A stretch of 64,000 nucleotides of DNA from Pandoraea apista (GCF_001465595.2 NZ_CP013481.2:2666001-2730000), one strand, 5' to 3'. Shown: positions 11,513 to 19,635, numbered from the stretch's first letter. Numbers and translations are program-made. The notes: generated from the sequence alone by a model not told the origin.

Positions 11513-12313
11513 ATGCCTCATACCCCCGTTAATCATATTGATGTGTTCAACCACAATCGCGCTTCCTGGGATCGCCAGGCCGCGCAGCATTGCGAATGGT
11601 CCCGCCCCGTCAGTGCAGAAGAAATCGCCGCCGCCCGCAATGGCAAATGGCAGGTCCGGCTCACGCCGAACGCCTTGCCCGCGGGCTGGCTCGATGACGC
11701 TCACAGTCTGCGTATATTGTGCTTAGCCTCTGGCGGCGGCCAACAGGCACCCGTGCTGGCGGCGGCTGGCGCGGACGTGACCGTATTTGACGCCTCTGAT
11801 TCGCAACTGGATCAGGAACGCATGGTTGCGCAGCGCGATGGGCTAGCGCTGAACGTGGTGCAGGGAGATATGCGCGATTTGTCTATGTTTGCGGACTCGT
11901 CGTTTGATCTGGTGTTTCATCCGATTTCCAACCTCTACGTGCCGGATATCCGCCCAATCTGGCACGAGTGCTTCCGCGTGCTGCGCAACGGCGGTAAGTT
12001 GCTGAGCAGCTTCTACAATCCGGTCGTATTTATCGGGGATCGTGATCCGGCATATTCGGCACAGGAACTGATACGCCCGCGCTTTTCAATACCGTACTCG
12101 GACATCAAGCACCTTGACGCACAGGCACTGGCCGATAAGCAGCAGCGTGGGGAAGCGCTGGTATTCGGCCATAGTCTGGAGGAGCAAATTGGCGGCCAAC
12201 TGGAAGCGGGCTTTGTTCTGACAGGCTTTTACGAAGACAATCAGCCGCGCCCTCGCTTTGTGATCGACCGGTATCTACCGACATTCCTCGCCACCCGCTC
12301 GATGAAGCCTTGA
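11513..12313 (+). CDS. Class I SAM-dependent methyltransferase
   Basis: A 266-aa methyltransferase. The SAM-binding fold is visible: motif I ILCLASGGGQQAPVLAAAG (residues ~69-87), acidic strand-2 end VTVFDAS, then GDMRDLSMFADSSFDLVFHP as motifs II/III and a post-motif HECFRVLRNGGKLLSSFYNP. The substrate cannot be inferred. The ATG at 11513 follows AAGGAAAACCCT. It stands alone between the gua terminator and a decayed integrase, in the first part of an accessory-looking stretch, so it may be cargo of an old island. Confidence 0.85.
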   Translation: MPHTPVNHIDVFNHNRASWDRQAAQHCEWSRPVSAEEIAAARNGKWQVRLTPNALPAGWLDDAHSLRILCLASGGGQQAPVLAAAGADVTVFDASDSQLDQERMVAQRDGLALNVVQGDMRDLSMFADSSFDLVFHPISNLYVPDIRPIWHECFRVLRNGGKLLSSFYNPVVFIGDRDPAYSAQELIRPRFSIPYSDIKHLDAQALADKQQRGEALVFGHSLEEQIGGQLEAGFVLTGFYEDNQPRPRFVIDRYLPTFLATRSMKP

Positions 12314-12369
12314 TGACTGTTAGCGTGCAGCCGCATGCGATATCAGGGTTGGCCTTAAATGGTTTCTGA

Positions 12370-12682
12370 CGGGATGCGACGTACGTGACGGTATCGCTCG
12401 CAAATGGCGCTACCTTCCCCTATAACCACCAACTCCCTGGGCGCCGTGAGATGACGATCGGCCGCTGCGGGGCGGGGGGTGTGTCGCTGGCCACGGTGCG
12501 CAAATCTGTTCTCCACGGCATGTCGTCCGACACGGAAACGCCATGACAAATGCCATGCCCATGCCATCAAGACCTTTGACGCAGCCGTGGAGACGTATCT
12601 TGTCCGTGTGAAGCGGACTGGCAACACGCGCACCGCGCAAGCCGACCGTCGACCGTGCCACTTTCCCGTTTGCCACGGATGA
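12370..12682 (+). pseudogene. Decayed tyrosine recombinase (integrase) fragment
   Basis: Two frames carry recognisable pieces of a P4-type tyrosine integrase. In the first (from 12370 to the TGA at 12544), TVSLANGATFPYNHQLPG and RREMTIGRCGAGGVSLATVR match the N-terminal arm-binding (DUF4102-like) domain, where MTIGRYG is typical. After a +1 shift, KTFDAAVETYLVRVKR resembles the start of the core-binding domain, ending at 12682. The catalytic domain with its R-H-R-Y residues is absent. There is no start codon in the expected context and internal stops are present, so it is non-functional. It lies about 1.4 kb downstream of guaA, a known island site. Confidence rests on motif recall, not alignment. 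Confidence 0.6.
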
Positions 12683-12708
12683 AGGGGCCGTTCTTGCGCT
12701 TTCTCGCG

Positions 12709-13089
12709 CTATGCGTACTGAGCTAATCCATGGCCCAAGGACCAGTTCTCCCGTGCGACCTCGACAATGTTCACGAACACATCCTCGGGGCGTAGGCCGG
12801 GGCTTTGGCCGAGCCGCTGCGCGATGCACTGGTACAACGCCTTCTTCTGTTCCACGCTGCGCGAGGCGTTTGCCGTGATTTGAATGAACACCAGATTGTC
12901 GCTGCGTGCCACGCCCAGGTATGACGCCCCATATCGAAAGTCAGAAGACTCGTGTTCGGAGACGGTCATGAACTGGTCGTCCTCGGGCACGCTGAACGTA
13001 TCTCGCATCGCCTGATAAATACCGTCGCAAATGGCCTGCCGATAAGCGGCAGGCTTTCCGGTGCGCAGGGAAATATGAACCAATGGCAT
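12709..13089 (-). CDS. Tautomerase superfamily protein
   Basis: A 126-aa protein of the 4-oxalocrotonate tautomerase/MIF superfamily. Translation from the ATG at 13089 gives MPLVHISLRTGKPAAYRQAI, placing the catalytic Pro directly after the initiator Met as the family needs. GATTCGTC with an upstream AAGGA supports this start over 13140. It also has the middle-domain pattern of cis-CaaD/MSAD-like members (FVNIVEVARENWSLGHG). It is divergent from a LysR gene that probably controls it. The substrate is unknown. Confidence 0.85.
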   Translation of the reverse strand: MPLVHISLRTGKPAAYRQAICDGIYQAMRDTFSVPEDDQFMTVSEHESSDFRYGASYLGVARSDNLVFIQITANASRSVEQKKALYQCIAQRLGQSPGLRPEDVFVNIVEVARENWSLGHGLAQYA

Positions 13090-13187
13090 GACGAATCCTT
13101 TCATGTGAGTGTCAATGCACAGCAGGTTATGGTCTATCATTCATTTCAACAAGACATGGGAAAAGATAATAGAGATGAGTTTTTGAA

Positions 13188-14045
13188 ATGAATGATGATC
13201 CTCTCGACATTGATGCTGTCCGGGCCTTCGTACGTATCGCCGAATTGGGCAGCTTCACGCATGCGGCCGATAGCATGCGCACCACGCAGTCCGCAGTCAG
13301 CCTGAAACTCAAGCGTCTGGAGAAACGAATAGGCGTACGGCTCGTCGAGCGCACCCCTCGGCACGTCCAACTCTCGGCACATGGCGTCACGTTTCTGGAG
13401 CATGCGCGAGGTTTGTTGGAAGTGCATGACCGTGCATTGAATTTATGTGCTGGGGAGCGGCAGCGCTTGGCGCTGGGTATCAGCGACCATGTGGCGGGAC
13501 CGGAGCTGCCTTCGCTTATCGCCCGAATGAGCGCGCAAGCGCCTCAGTTGTTGATCGAGATTCGCATCGCTTCATCGGCCGATTTGCTGCAACGCTTTGA
13601 TCGGCGCGAGTTGGATGCCGCCATTGTGCGTCTGGATACCGGTCGGAACGACGGTGAGTTGCTGACAGACGAACCCTTCGGTTGGTTCGCCGCCCCCGGC
13701 TGGCAGCACCGCACGGGCGAGCCACTGCCGTTGGCTACGATGGCCGAGCCTTGTGGCGTGCGCGCAATGGCTGAACAGACGTTGGACCTGGCAGGCGTAC
13801 CCTGGAGGGAAGTCTTTGTGGGTGGTGGGGTTGCGGCTGTCGCCGCTGCGGTCATGGCCGGCCTGGGGGTGGCCGCGCTGGCGCCGCGTATGCTGCCGTT
13901 CGGTGCGGAAGATGTGGGGCGCAGGCTCAGGCTTCCTGAGCTACCTCGTTTGCCGGTGCTGTTGCATACCAGAACGCGTACCGGCCGGTCGCGCGATGCG
14001 CTGGATGCTCTGGCGGCTGCGTTCAGGAGTGTGGTGCGCGGATAG
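13188..14045 (+). CDS. LysR-family transcriptional regulator
   Basis: 285 aa. The N-terminal winged HTH is clear (AVRAFVRIAELGSFTHAA, TTQSAVSLKLKRLEKRIG, LVERTPRHVQLSAHG, residues ~8-70). An effector-binding domain follows, with DAAIVRLDTGRNDGELLTDE around residue 145 and GVAALAPRMLPFG near 225. It is divergently transcribed from the tautomerase with ~100 nt between starts, the usual arrangement for a LysR regulator and its target. The ligand is unknown. Confidence 0.9.
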   Translation: MNDDPLDIDAVRAFVRIAELGSFTHAADSMRTTQSAVSLKLKRLEKRIGVRLVERTPRHVQLSAHGVTFLEHARGLLEVHDRALNLCAGERQRLALGISDHVAGPELPSLIARMSAQAPQLLIEIRIASSADLLQRFDRRELDAAIVRLDTGRNDGELLTDEPFGWFAAPGWQHRTGEPLPLATMAEPCGVRAMAEQTLDLAGVPWREVFVGGGVAAVAAAVMAGLGVAALAPRMLPFGAEDVGRRLRLPELPRLPVLLHTRTRTGRSRDALDALAAAFRSVVRG

Positions 14046-14208
14046 CGGCGAAAGGCATCAGGCGGCGGGCTGAACGCCGGCGCGCCGCCCGTAGGATCTG
14101 TGCCGGTGCGAATCGGTGACCTGCGATCAGGGTGTGATTGCTCCAGGTGTTTTGGCAAGCCGCCCCTTCGCGCTGTGCCGCCGGCTTTCCATTCACATCA
14201 TCCGGAAA

Positions 14209-15549
14209 TCAAATCGGAAAGCGCTCGATGATGCTGCGCACTTGTACCAAAACCGAGCGCAGGTCTTCCAACGGTACGGAGCTTAAACCCAATCGCAATG
14301 CGTGTGGCGCATGCCGAGTGGTCGAATAGGCAGTGGCTTTGGAAACTGCGATGTTGTGCTCGGCGAGCGCAGTGGCGATCCGGTCCATTCTCAATTCGGA
14401 CGGGAGCCGCAGCCATAAAAATAGAGAAGACGGATGAGCGATGATGTCCATCCCGCAAAGCGCCTGGCGCGCAATAGCCTGCCGCTTCGAGGCTTCCTGA
14501 CGCATTCGCCTTTCTTGGCGAGCAACGGTGCCGTCCGCAATCCAGCGAGTCCCTATGGCCGTTATGAGACTCGGCAGGCTCCAGTAGCTGGCGCGAATTG
14601 TCGCCTTGATAGGGAGCCTGTACCTCTCGGGTGCGACGATGAATCCGAAACGCAATCCGCTGGCCAGACTTTTGGATAGGCTCGCAATATAAATCGTTCG
14701 TTCGGGCGCGAGTGTAACGAGTGCGGGGGGAGAGGATTTGGCTAGGTAGGCATACGAAGCATCCTCGATGATCAGGCAATCGTAGTGCCGGGCAATCTCT
14801 GCCAAGTGTCGGCGTTGGCCGGTCGTGAGTACCCAACCGAGCGGGTTGTGCATGGTGGGCATAACGTAGATTGCACGCACCGGCTTGCGTTGGCACAGGG
14901 CGTCGAGTGCGTCCAGATCTGGCCCATCGGGCAAGCTACGCACCGGTTGTAGCGCCAGATGTTGCGTCTGCGCCACCATCTTGAATCCAGGATACGTCAA
15001 CGCATCGACGGCTACGGTATCCCCCGGGCTGAGTAACGCGCGTGTGGTGATATCCAGTCCCTGTTGAGCCCCGTTGACCAAAAACAGACCGTCGGCTTCG
15101 GTCTGAATGCCGCGAGATTGAGCAAGGAAGTCTGCAACGATCCGTCTTTCATGCGCTCGCCCACCTGGCGGCTGCTGGTGTAGCAGCGCGGCAAGATCGC
15201 CGGATAGCGACAGTTCTCGCAACATCTTACGCAACATGTCTCCCTGAGCAGGCCATGTTGGGTGATTGAAAGAGAGATCCGCTGCATGGGTGTTTTGGCG
15301 AGCTTCGTCTCCGGCGTCCCATTCGCGTTGTTGCGGGCGGTCGCGCACGAAGGTGCCGCGCCCCGTCTCGCCGACGACAAGTCCTATCGCTTTGAGGTGT
15401 GTGTATACCTTGCTCGCCGAGGCAATGGCTATGCCGTTTTTTCTGGCGAGTTGGCGATGCGTCGGCAACGGACTGCCAGGCGGCAGTTTGCCGCTGCGGA
15501 TGTCAGCCGTCAGGTCGTCAATCAGACGGGAGATGGACGAAGCTGCCAT
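14209..15549 (-). CDS. MocR-family regulator (GntR HTH fused to PLP aminotransferase-like domain)
   Basis: A 446-aa fusion. Residues ~1-70 form a GntR-type winged HTH (IRSGKLPPGSPLPTHRQLA, VYTHLKAIGLVVGETGRGTF). Residues ~90-446 form a fold-type I aminotransferase domain, with MHNPLG (Asn ~235), EDASYAYL (Asp ~263, Tyr ~266) and IASLSKSLASGLRFG, whose Lys ~293 should form the PLP aldimine. MocR/PdxR/GabR regulators use PLP or an amino compound as effector and usually act on a divergent gene. Here the divergent gene is a thioesterase, which is not a vitamin B6 or GABA gene. The inverted repeat at 15563 is a candidate operator. Confidence 0.92.
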   Translation of the reverse strand: MAASSISRLIDDLTADIRSGKLPPGSPLPTHRQLARKNGIAIASASKVYTHLKAIGLVVGETGRGTFVRDRPQQREWDAGDEARQNTHAADLSFNHPTWPAQGDMLRKMLRELSLSGDLAALLHQQPPGGRAHERRIVADFLAQSRGIQTEADGLFLVNGAQQGLDITTRALLSPGDTVAVDALTYPGFKMVAQTQHLALQPVRSLPDGPDLDALDALCQRKPVRAIYVMPTMHNPLGWVLTTGQRRHLAEIARHYDCLIIEDASYAYLAKSSPPALVTLAPERTIYIASLSKSLASGLRFGFIVAPERYRLPIKATIRASYWSLPSLITAIGTRWIADGTVARQERRMRQEASKRQAIARQALCGMDIIAHPSSLFLWLRLPSELRMDRIATALAEHNIAVSKATAYSTTRHAPHALRLGLSSVPLEDLRSVLVQVRSIIERFPI

Positions 15550-15562
15550 GAACTGTAATTAG

Positions 15563-15580
15563 GACAATTTTTTGATTGTC
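15563..15580. promoter_or_regulatory. Candidate operator between mocR-type gene and thioesterase
   Basis: GACAAT at 15563-15568 and ATTGTC at 15575-15580 form a perfect inverted repeat with a 6-nt AT-rich centre. The flanks extend the symmetry with mismatches. It sits in the ~80-nt AT-rich gap between the two divergent starts, where a MocR protein would bind. Binding is inferred. Confidence 0.45.
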
Positions 15581-15629
15581 TTATTTTACGTATTTAGACT
15601 TGGGAGCGACATTAACGACAGGAATGCTC

Positions 15630-16115
15630 ATGGCAACGCTGGGGCAACACTTACCCGTATTGGAATACCTGCAACGCCAGGTGAACGGTTCGCTGGCGGA
15701 TGGCGATAGCACGCATATGCGCTATCCGACAGCGATCTCCACATTGTTGAAATTTCGAATCGTCTCGGTCGCGGAAGCCGATGCTGTGATTGAACTCGAT
15801 GCGGATGCCGCCATCCACGGAAATCAACAGGGAACCGTTCATGGAGGAATGCTATGCGAGTTGGCAGACGCCGCCATCGGCACGGCACATTCCACCTTGG
15901 TACATGAAGGGGAGAGCTTTACCAGCATTGATCTCAAGGCGTCATTCTTGCGTCCCGTTTGGCAGTCCCGGCTGCGCGCCCATGCCTGGGCAACGCATCG
16001 CGGCAGGACGATCAGCCATTACAGGTGTGAGATTCGTCGCGAAGACGATAAGGTTGTTGCCAGTATTGAGAGTGCCGTGATGACGTTGCGAAATGAGCGA
16101 GCCTTTGGGCGGTGA
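15630..16115 (+). CDS. PaaI-type hotdog thioesterase
   Basis: A 161-aa acyl-CoA thioesterase of the PaaI/4HBT hotdog family. The key segment is QGTVHGGMLCELADAAIGTA (residues ~75-95), where the HGG and the acidic residue of the helix mark the active site. FTSIDLKASFLRPVWQSRLRAHA is the central strand region. ATG 15630 is 7 nt after CAGGA; ATG 15624 is also possible. It is divergent from the MocR-type regulator. The likely role is hydrolysis of an acyl- or aryl-CoA; the substrate is unknown. Confidence 0.85.
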   Translation: MATLGQHLPVLEYLQRQVNGSLADGDSTHMRYPTAISTLLKFRIVSVAEADAVIELDADAAIHGNQQGTVHGGMLCELADAAIGTAHSTLVHEGESFTSIDLKASFLRPVWQSRLRAHAWATHRGRTISHYRCEIRREDDKVVASIESAVMTLRNERAFGR

Positions 16116-16222
16116 AGGAATGCAACTGAGATAGCCGCCCACCGGGGCTCTGGAACGATAGAGACGAACCGTCAGCCACATGCTGTTCGATAGCGTTGAT
16201 GACTGCCAAGTATGGCTGGCGT

Positions 16223-17353
16223 TCAGGTCAGTGCATATCGCTTCAGTGCCTGCTCTGCTCGACGCATGGGCAATTTACCCGCTTCGCAGAGCGCCTTGAT
16301 TGCAGTGAACACAATCCAGTACACGCTAGGAAAGCCGCTCGCTCCGTGATGAGAGTCAGGCCCCAAGGCAACAAAACGAGCGGAGACAACGCCACCGATC
16401 TGATGGGCTATGTGTTGTCCATATCCCGTGACGGCCAGAACAGGGGACTGCTCCGACCCAAGGCAACGCTGGATATAAGACGTTTTCTTCGTCGATAGCG
16501 GATGGAGCATGTTCCAGCGTTCAACTTCATAGCCTTCTCGGGCCAGACGGGTATAGCTCGGGCAACTCCAGACCTCGCAGGCAACGTCCCAATCTTCTTG
16601 CAGAAGATCCGCCGCCCGGATCACTTTTCCCAATGCCTTGCCGGCGCCCAGCAATCGGATGGCCGGGGCCTTTGACCGGAATGCAGCACTGAGCCGATAC
16701 ATACCCTTGTACGCATCCCGCACATCGTCCCGCGATGGGGCGGGAACGTTGTCTTCGTCATCGTGCAGGGTCAAATAGAAGAAACCCGGCGCATGATCCG
16801 CGTACAGGGCCTGCATGGCAGCGCGCAGAATGGCGAGAGCCTCTTGCCCCGAGGCGGGGTCGTAGGGAATACCGTTCACGCTGCTGGCAAGCCACACGGG
16901 AACGGCGGGCTGCACGCTTTTTGGCCACCGTGACGACGTGATCTCGGCGTCGTTGCACAAGATGCCGCGATTAGCCGTTTCGAATATCGCTGTCTGTAGT
17001 CCGGCGACGGATTCGGATCGCAACAAATAGAGCAAAGGGATCTCGAAACGGTCTGGCCCATCTTGAAACCACAGAGGCCAGGCGCTGATGTTGCTTGGCG
17101 CTACGTCAGTGCCATCGGCCGTATGCGCTTGCACCGTCTGTTTCCCTGGGGAAGCCCTCACCAGACAGACTTTGTCGTGGGTTGCATCGTCTTGAGTCAG
17201 GTGCTGGGCGATGGCTTGGATCGCAGCGTAAGGGGAGGTGGCGCTGCACACTCGCGCGATCTCTTCCGTTGCAAGTTTTTCGAGACATGCCTGCGCTGCC
17301 AGCCGAGTTTGCAGTGTGGCTGCGGGCGGACGGAGGCGCTCCCAATTCATCAT
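16223..17353 (-). CDS. Orphan protein resembling the C-terminal part of pyruvate dehydrogenase E1 (AceE)
   Basis: 376 aa, against ~890 for AceE. The C-terminal ~200 residues follow AceE closely in order: GFFYLTLHDDEDNVPAPSRD, KGMYRLSAAF, RLLGAGKALGKVIRAADLL, DVACEVWSCPSYTRLAREG, VERWNMLHPL, VLAVTGYGQHIAHQI. The end KALCEAGKLP resembles the AceE C-terminus. The thiamine-diphosphate-binding half is missing, and residues 1-160 show no motif I know. The start at 17353 has AGAGG upstream; codons before it are AT-rich non-coding DNA. There is no E2/E3 nearby. It faces a GST-SMR pair. It may be a regulatory or repurposed E1 domain, or a relic; the frame is intact, which argues for some function. Confidence 0.65.
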   Translation of the reverse strand: MMNWERLRPPAATLQTRLAAQACLEKLATEEIARVCSATSPYAAIQAIAQHLTQDDATHDKVCLVRASPGKQTVQAHTADGTDVAPSNISAWPLWFQDGPDRFEIPLLYLLRSESVAGLQTAIFETANRGILCNDAEITSSRWPKSVQPAVPVWLASSVNGIPYDPASGQEALAILRAAMQALYADHAPGFFYLTLHDDEDNVPAPSRDDVRDAYKGMYRLSAAFRSKAPAIRLLGAGKALGKVIRAADLLQEDWDVACEVWSCPSYTRLAREGYEVERWNMLHPLSTKKTSYIQRCLGSEQSPVLAVTGYGQHIAHQIGGVVSARFVALGPDSHHGASGFPSVYWIVFTAIKALCEAGKLPMRRAEQALKRYALT

Positions 17354-17401
17354 TGACCTCTGCGGGTGGGCTTCTTGCACGAGTTGGCTTTGTGTTTTAC
17401 G

Positions 17402-17431
17402 ATTGCATTTGCAATAATTGTAATTGCAATT
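17402..17431. promoter_or_regulatory. AT-rich divergent promoter with nested palindromes
   Basis: ATTGCATTTGCAAT at 17402-17415 and AATTGCAATT at 17422-17431 are both perfect palindromes sharing the half-site TTGCAAT, with centres ~18 nt apart. They lie in the only strongly AT-rich stretch between the AceE-like gene (leftward) and the GST gene (rightward). This fits a shared operator for a dimeric repressor, but no regulator gene adjoins, so the binding protein is unknown. Confidence 0.45.
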
Positions 17432-17453
17432 AAATGAATCGACAAGGGCAACC

Positions 17454-18122
17454 ATGACACAGGCCAGCGAACTCGCGTTTTTTACGGCGGACACGCCGAA
17501 TGGACAGAAAGTCAGCATCTTTCTCAAGGAGGCTGGACTGGCTTATGAGCAGTTCGACCTCGATCTTGACAAGGGCGACCAGCATCAACCGGATTTCCTG
17601 AAGATCAACCCGAATGGCAAAATCCCAGCCATTGTCGACCGGGAGTGTGGCCTGACCGTTTTCGAGTCCGGTGCCATCCTTTCCTATCTTTCGTCGAAGA
17701 CAGGGTGCTTGTTGCCCGTGACGGAAGCCGAGAATATCGCCGTGCAACAGTGGCTGCATTTTCAAATCGGCGGCATCGGCCCCATGCTTGGGCAGCTATG
17801 GTGGTTTTTGCACGCATCGAAGACGGGTAATGCCGAGGCAATTGAGCGGTATCGGAAACAATCGCTTCGTCTCTACCAAGTGGTGGATACGCGTTTAAGC
17901 GAATCTGCCTTCATTGCCTCGAATCACTACAGCATTGCTGATATTGCTGCGTTCACCTGGCTGAGAACGTGGGGCGAGTTGAGTCTGGACATCACGCCCT
18001 ACTCGCATGTGCAGCGCTGGCTTGATGTGATCGCTGCGCGCCCCGCGGTACAGGCCGGTTTACTTGCGAATAAGCCAGCCCTCAGAGCCATCGCCGGACG
18101 GTTAGTTTCTGCGCAGGACTGA
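17454..18122 (+). CDS. Glutathione S-transferase (YfcG/Ure2p-like)
   Basis: A 222-aa two-domain GST. The thioredoxin-like N-terminal domain includes FFTADTPNGQKVSIFLKEAG, LKINPNGKIPAIVD (the cis-Pro for glutathione binding) and VFESGAILSYL (the Glu-Ser that binds the gamma-glutamyl group). An all-helical C-terminal domain follows with IADIAAFTWLRTW. The T-P-N-G region is characteristic of the YfcG/nu-class, which often acts as a disulfide-bond reductase. The start at 17454 has AAGGG upstream. It overlaps functionally with the SMR gene 4 nt downstream, suggesting a small detoxification operon. Confidence 0.9.
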   Translation: MTQASELAFFTADTPNGQKVSIFLKEAGLAYEQFDLDLDKGDQHQPDFLKINPNGKIPAIVDRECGLTVFESGAILSYLSSKTGCLLPVTEAENIAVQQWLHFQIGGIGPMLGQLWWFLHASKTGNAEAIERYRKQSLRLYQVVDTRLSESAFIASNHYSIADIAAFTWLRTWGELSLDITPYSHVQRWLDVIAARPAVQAGLLANKPALRAIAGRLVSAQD

Positions 18123-18126
18123 GGCA

Positions 18127-18450
18127 GTGGCGTGGGCTTATTTGTTTCTCGCCGCCGCCCTGGAAATCGTGATGGGCCTCTCCCTCAAATTGAATGCAGG
18201 GTGGACCCGGTTGGGGCCGAGCCTCGTCGCAGTGATCGCTGGGCTGGGCAGCATTTATTTGCTGGCATTGGCCCTGCGGTCATTGCCAGTCGGCATGGCT
18301 TACGCCATCTGGACCGGCATCGGTACGATCGGGCTGGTGCTCGCGGGCGTGTTGGTATTTCAGGAGCAAATGAACTGGCTCCGGGCGCTCTTCCTCGGTT
18401 TGACGTTCATCGGAATCCTCGGGTTGCGCTTTTCCGAAGCGACGACATAA
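18127..18450 (+). CDS. Small multidrug resistance (SMR) efflux protein
   Basis: 107 aa with four predicted helices, the family's standard size. The conserved membrane Glu is in helix 1 (FLAAALEIVMGLSLKLNAG). The GMAYAIWTGIGTIG signature of EmrE/QacE-type members is in helix 3. These antiporters work as antiparallel dimers and expel quaternary cations or guanidinium. The start is GTG at 18127, four nt after the GST stop, so the two are co-transcribed. Substrate subtype (Qac versus Gdx) cannot be settled by eye. Confidence 0.88.
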   Translation: MAWAYLFLAAALEIVMGLSLKLNAGWTRLGPSLVAVIAGLGSIYLLALALRSLPVGMAYAIWTGIGTIGLVLAGVLVFQEQMNWLRALFLGLTFIGILGLRFSEATT

Positions 18451-18525
18451 CACCGCAGGCAGACATGCGAGGGCGCTTCGGCCGCCGCGCAGAGATGACG
18501 CGAGTGCCGAAGCGCTTTATCTTGC

Positions 18526-19230
18526 TCAAACCGAGCGCGTCAGCCCACCGTCCACGCGAATGTTCTGGCCGGTGATGTACCCGCCGCCTTCGGACGCCAG
18601 AAATGCCACGGTCGCGGCGATTTCTTCAGCCTTCCCATAGCGCTGCATTGGCACGCTCTCGCGTCGCGCCTCTTGCTGCGGCAGGCTGTCGATCCATCCC
18701 GGCAGAACGTTGTTCATGCGCACGTTGTCCTTCGCATATTTGTCTGCAAACAGCTTTGTGAACGATGCCAGCCCTGCGCGAAACACGGCAGATGTCGGAA
18801 ACATTTCGCTCGGCTCGAACGCCCACGCCGTCGAAATGTTGATGATCGCGCCAGACCCTTGTTTCTGCATGATCGGCGTTACCAGCCGGGTAGGGCGGAT
18901 CACGTTCATCAGATAGGTATCCATGCCGCGGTGCCAGTCATCGTCGCTGATGTCGAGAATCGGCGCGCGCGGGCCGTGGCCTGCACTGTTCACGAGCACG
19001 TCGATACGCCCCCAGCGCTCAACGGCCAACTCGACCAGCTTCGTTAGCGCGTCGTTCGACTGGTTCGACCCGGTCACGCCAACACCCCCCAACTCGGTGG
19101 CCAAGGCCTCGCCTTTGCCCGACGACGACAAGATGCCAACCTTAAAGCCGTCCGCCGCGAGACGTCGCGCAGCCGCCGCTCCCATACCGCTGCCGCCAGC
19201 CGTGATCAACGCCACTTTTTCTACTGTCAT
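18526..19230 (-). CDS. SDR-family oxidoreductase with atypical catalytic residues
   Basis: A 234-aa Rossmann-fold SDR. The cofactor site is TAGGSGMGAAAARRLAADG and the structural NSAGHGPRAP is present. The catalytic Ser is in INISTAWAF. Where a classical SDR has YxxxK before the helix, this protein reads PTSAVFRAGLASFTKLFADKY, with no Tyr at the expected place and Arg instead of Lys. The rest (VRMNNVLPGWID, GYITGQNIRVDGGLTRSV) is normal. It may belong to an SDR subgroup with this substitution, or have lost standard reductase chemistry. A decayed LysR gene lies on the opposite strand upstream. Confidence 0.85.
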   Translation of the reverse strand: MTVEKVALITAGGSGMGAAAARRLAADGFKVGILSSSGKGEALATELGGVGVTGSNQSNDALTKLVELAVERWGRIDVLVNSAGHGPRAPILDISDDDWHRGMDTYLMNVIRPTRLVTPIMQKQGSGAIINISTAWAFEPSEMFPTSAVFRAGLASFTKLFADKYAKDNVRMNNVLPGWIDSLPQQEARRESVPMQRYGKAEEIAATVAFLASEGGGYITGQNIRVDGGLTRSV

Positions 19231-19319
19231 GCCGATATCCTCCGAATACGCTGACGTACACCCCAGCGGTGGTCAGCCGTCATGATTCACGAGCGACAGC
19301 GTAACATTGCCGCGAACGC

Positions 19320-19590
19320 CCGACGAACCAGATTTCGGCACATCGTCCGGCAGAAAAGTTGCGACCGGCGTTGCGGCGTCTGACCATCAGTGTGACGCCG
19401 ACCCTGGCCTGAAAATGGTTGATTCCGCGATCTCCGGCGTTTCTCGAGACTCATCCGGAGATCGATCTGCGGATTCTCGCCGCTCGCCATCGATGCGGCC
19501 GTCTCGGGGCAGGGGGCTCGCACTCGTGCACACGGACTTCATTGTGGCTGACGTTGCGACGTGCGCGAATGGCTGCTGCGGGAAGCAATG
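19320..19590 (+). pseudogene. Decayed LysR-family regulator fragment
   Basis: The frame through 19380 reads LRRLTISVTPTLA, then a TGA at 19410, then KWLIPRSPAFLETHPEIDLR from 19413. This is the usual start of the effector domain of GcvA-like LysR proteins (LTVSVSPSFAAKWLIPRL-type). Further on, AIDAAVSGQG in a shifted frame resembles the DVDAAIRYGRG segment. The HTH and C-terminus are missing. The fragment is divergent from the SDR gene, so it was probably its regulator before decay. The call rests on motif recall. Confidence 0.6.
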
Positions 19591-19635
19591 AACACGAGGT
19601 AGCATTGCGTTTTATGCAATCCACCGGATGCCGTC

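Noticed and set aside
14046..14208. GC-rich segment after the LysR gene as a terminator or RNA gene
   Set aside because: Short complementary patches exist but there is no stable stem with a T-tract and no tRNA-like features.
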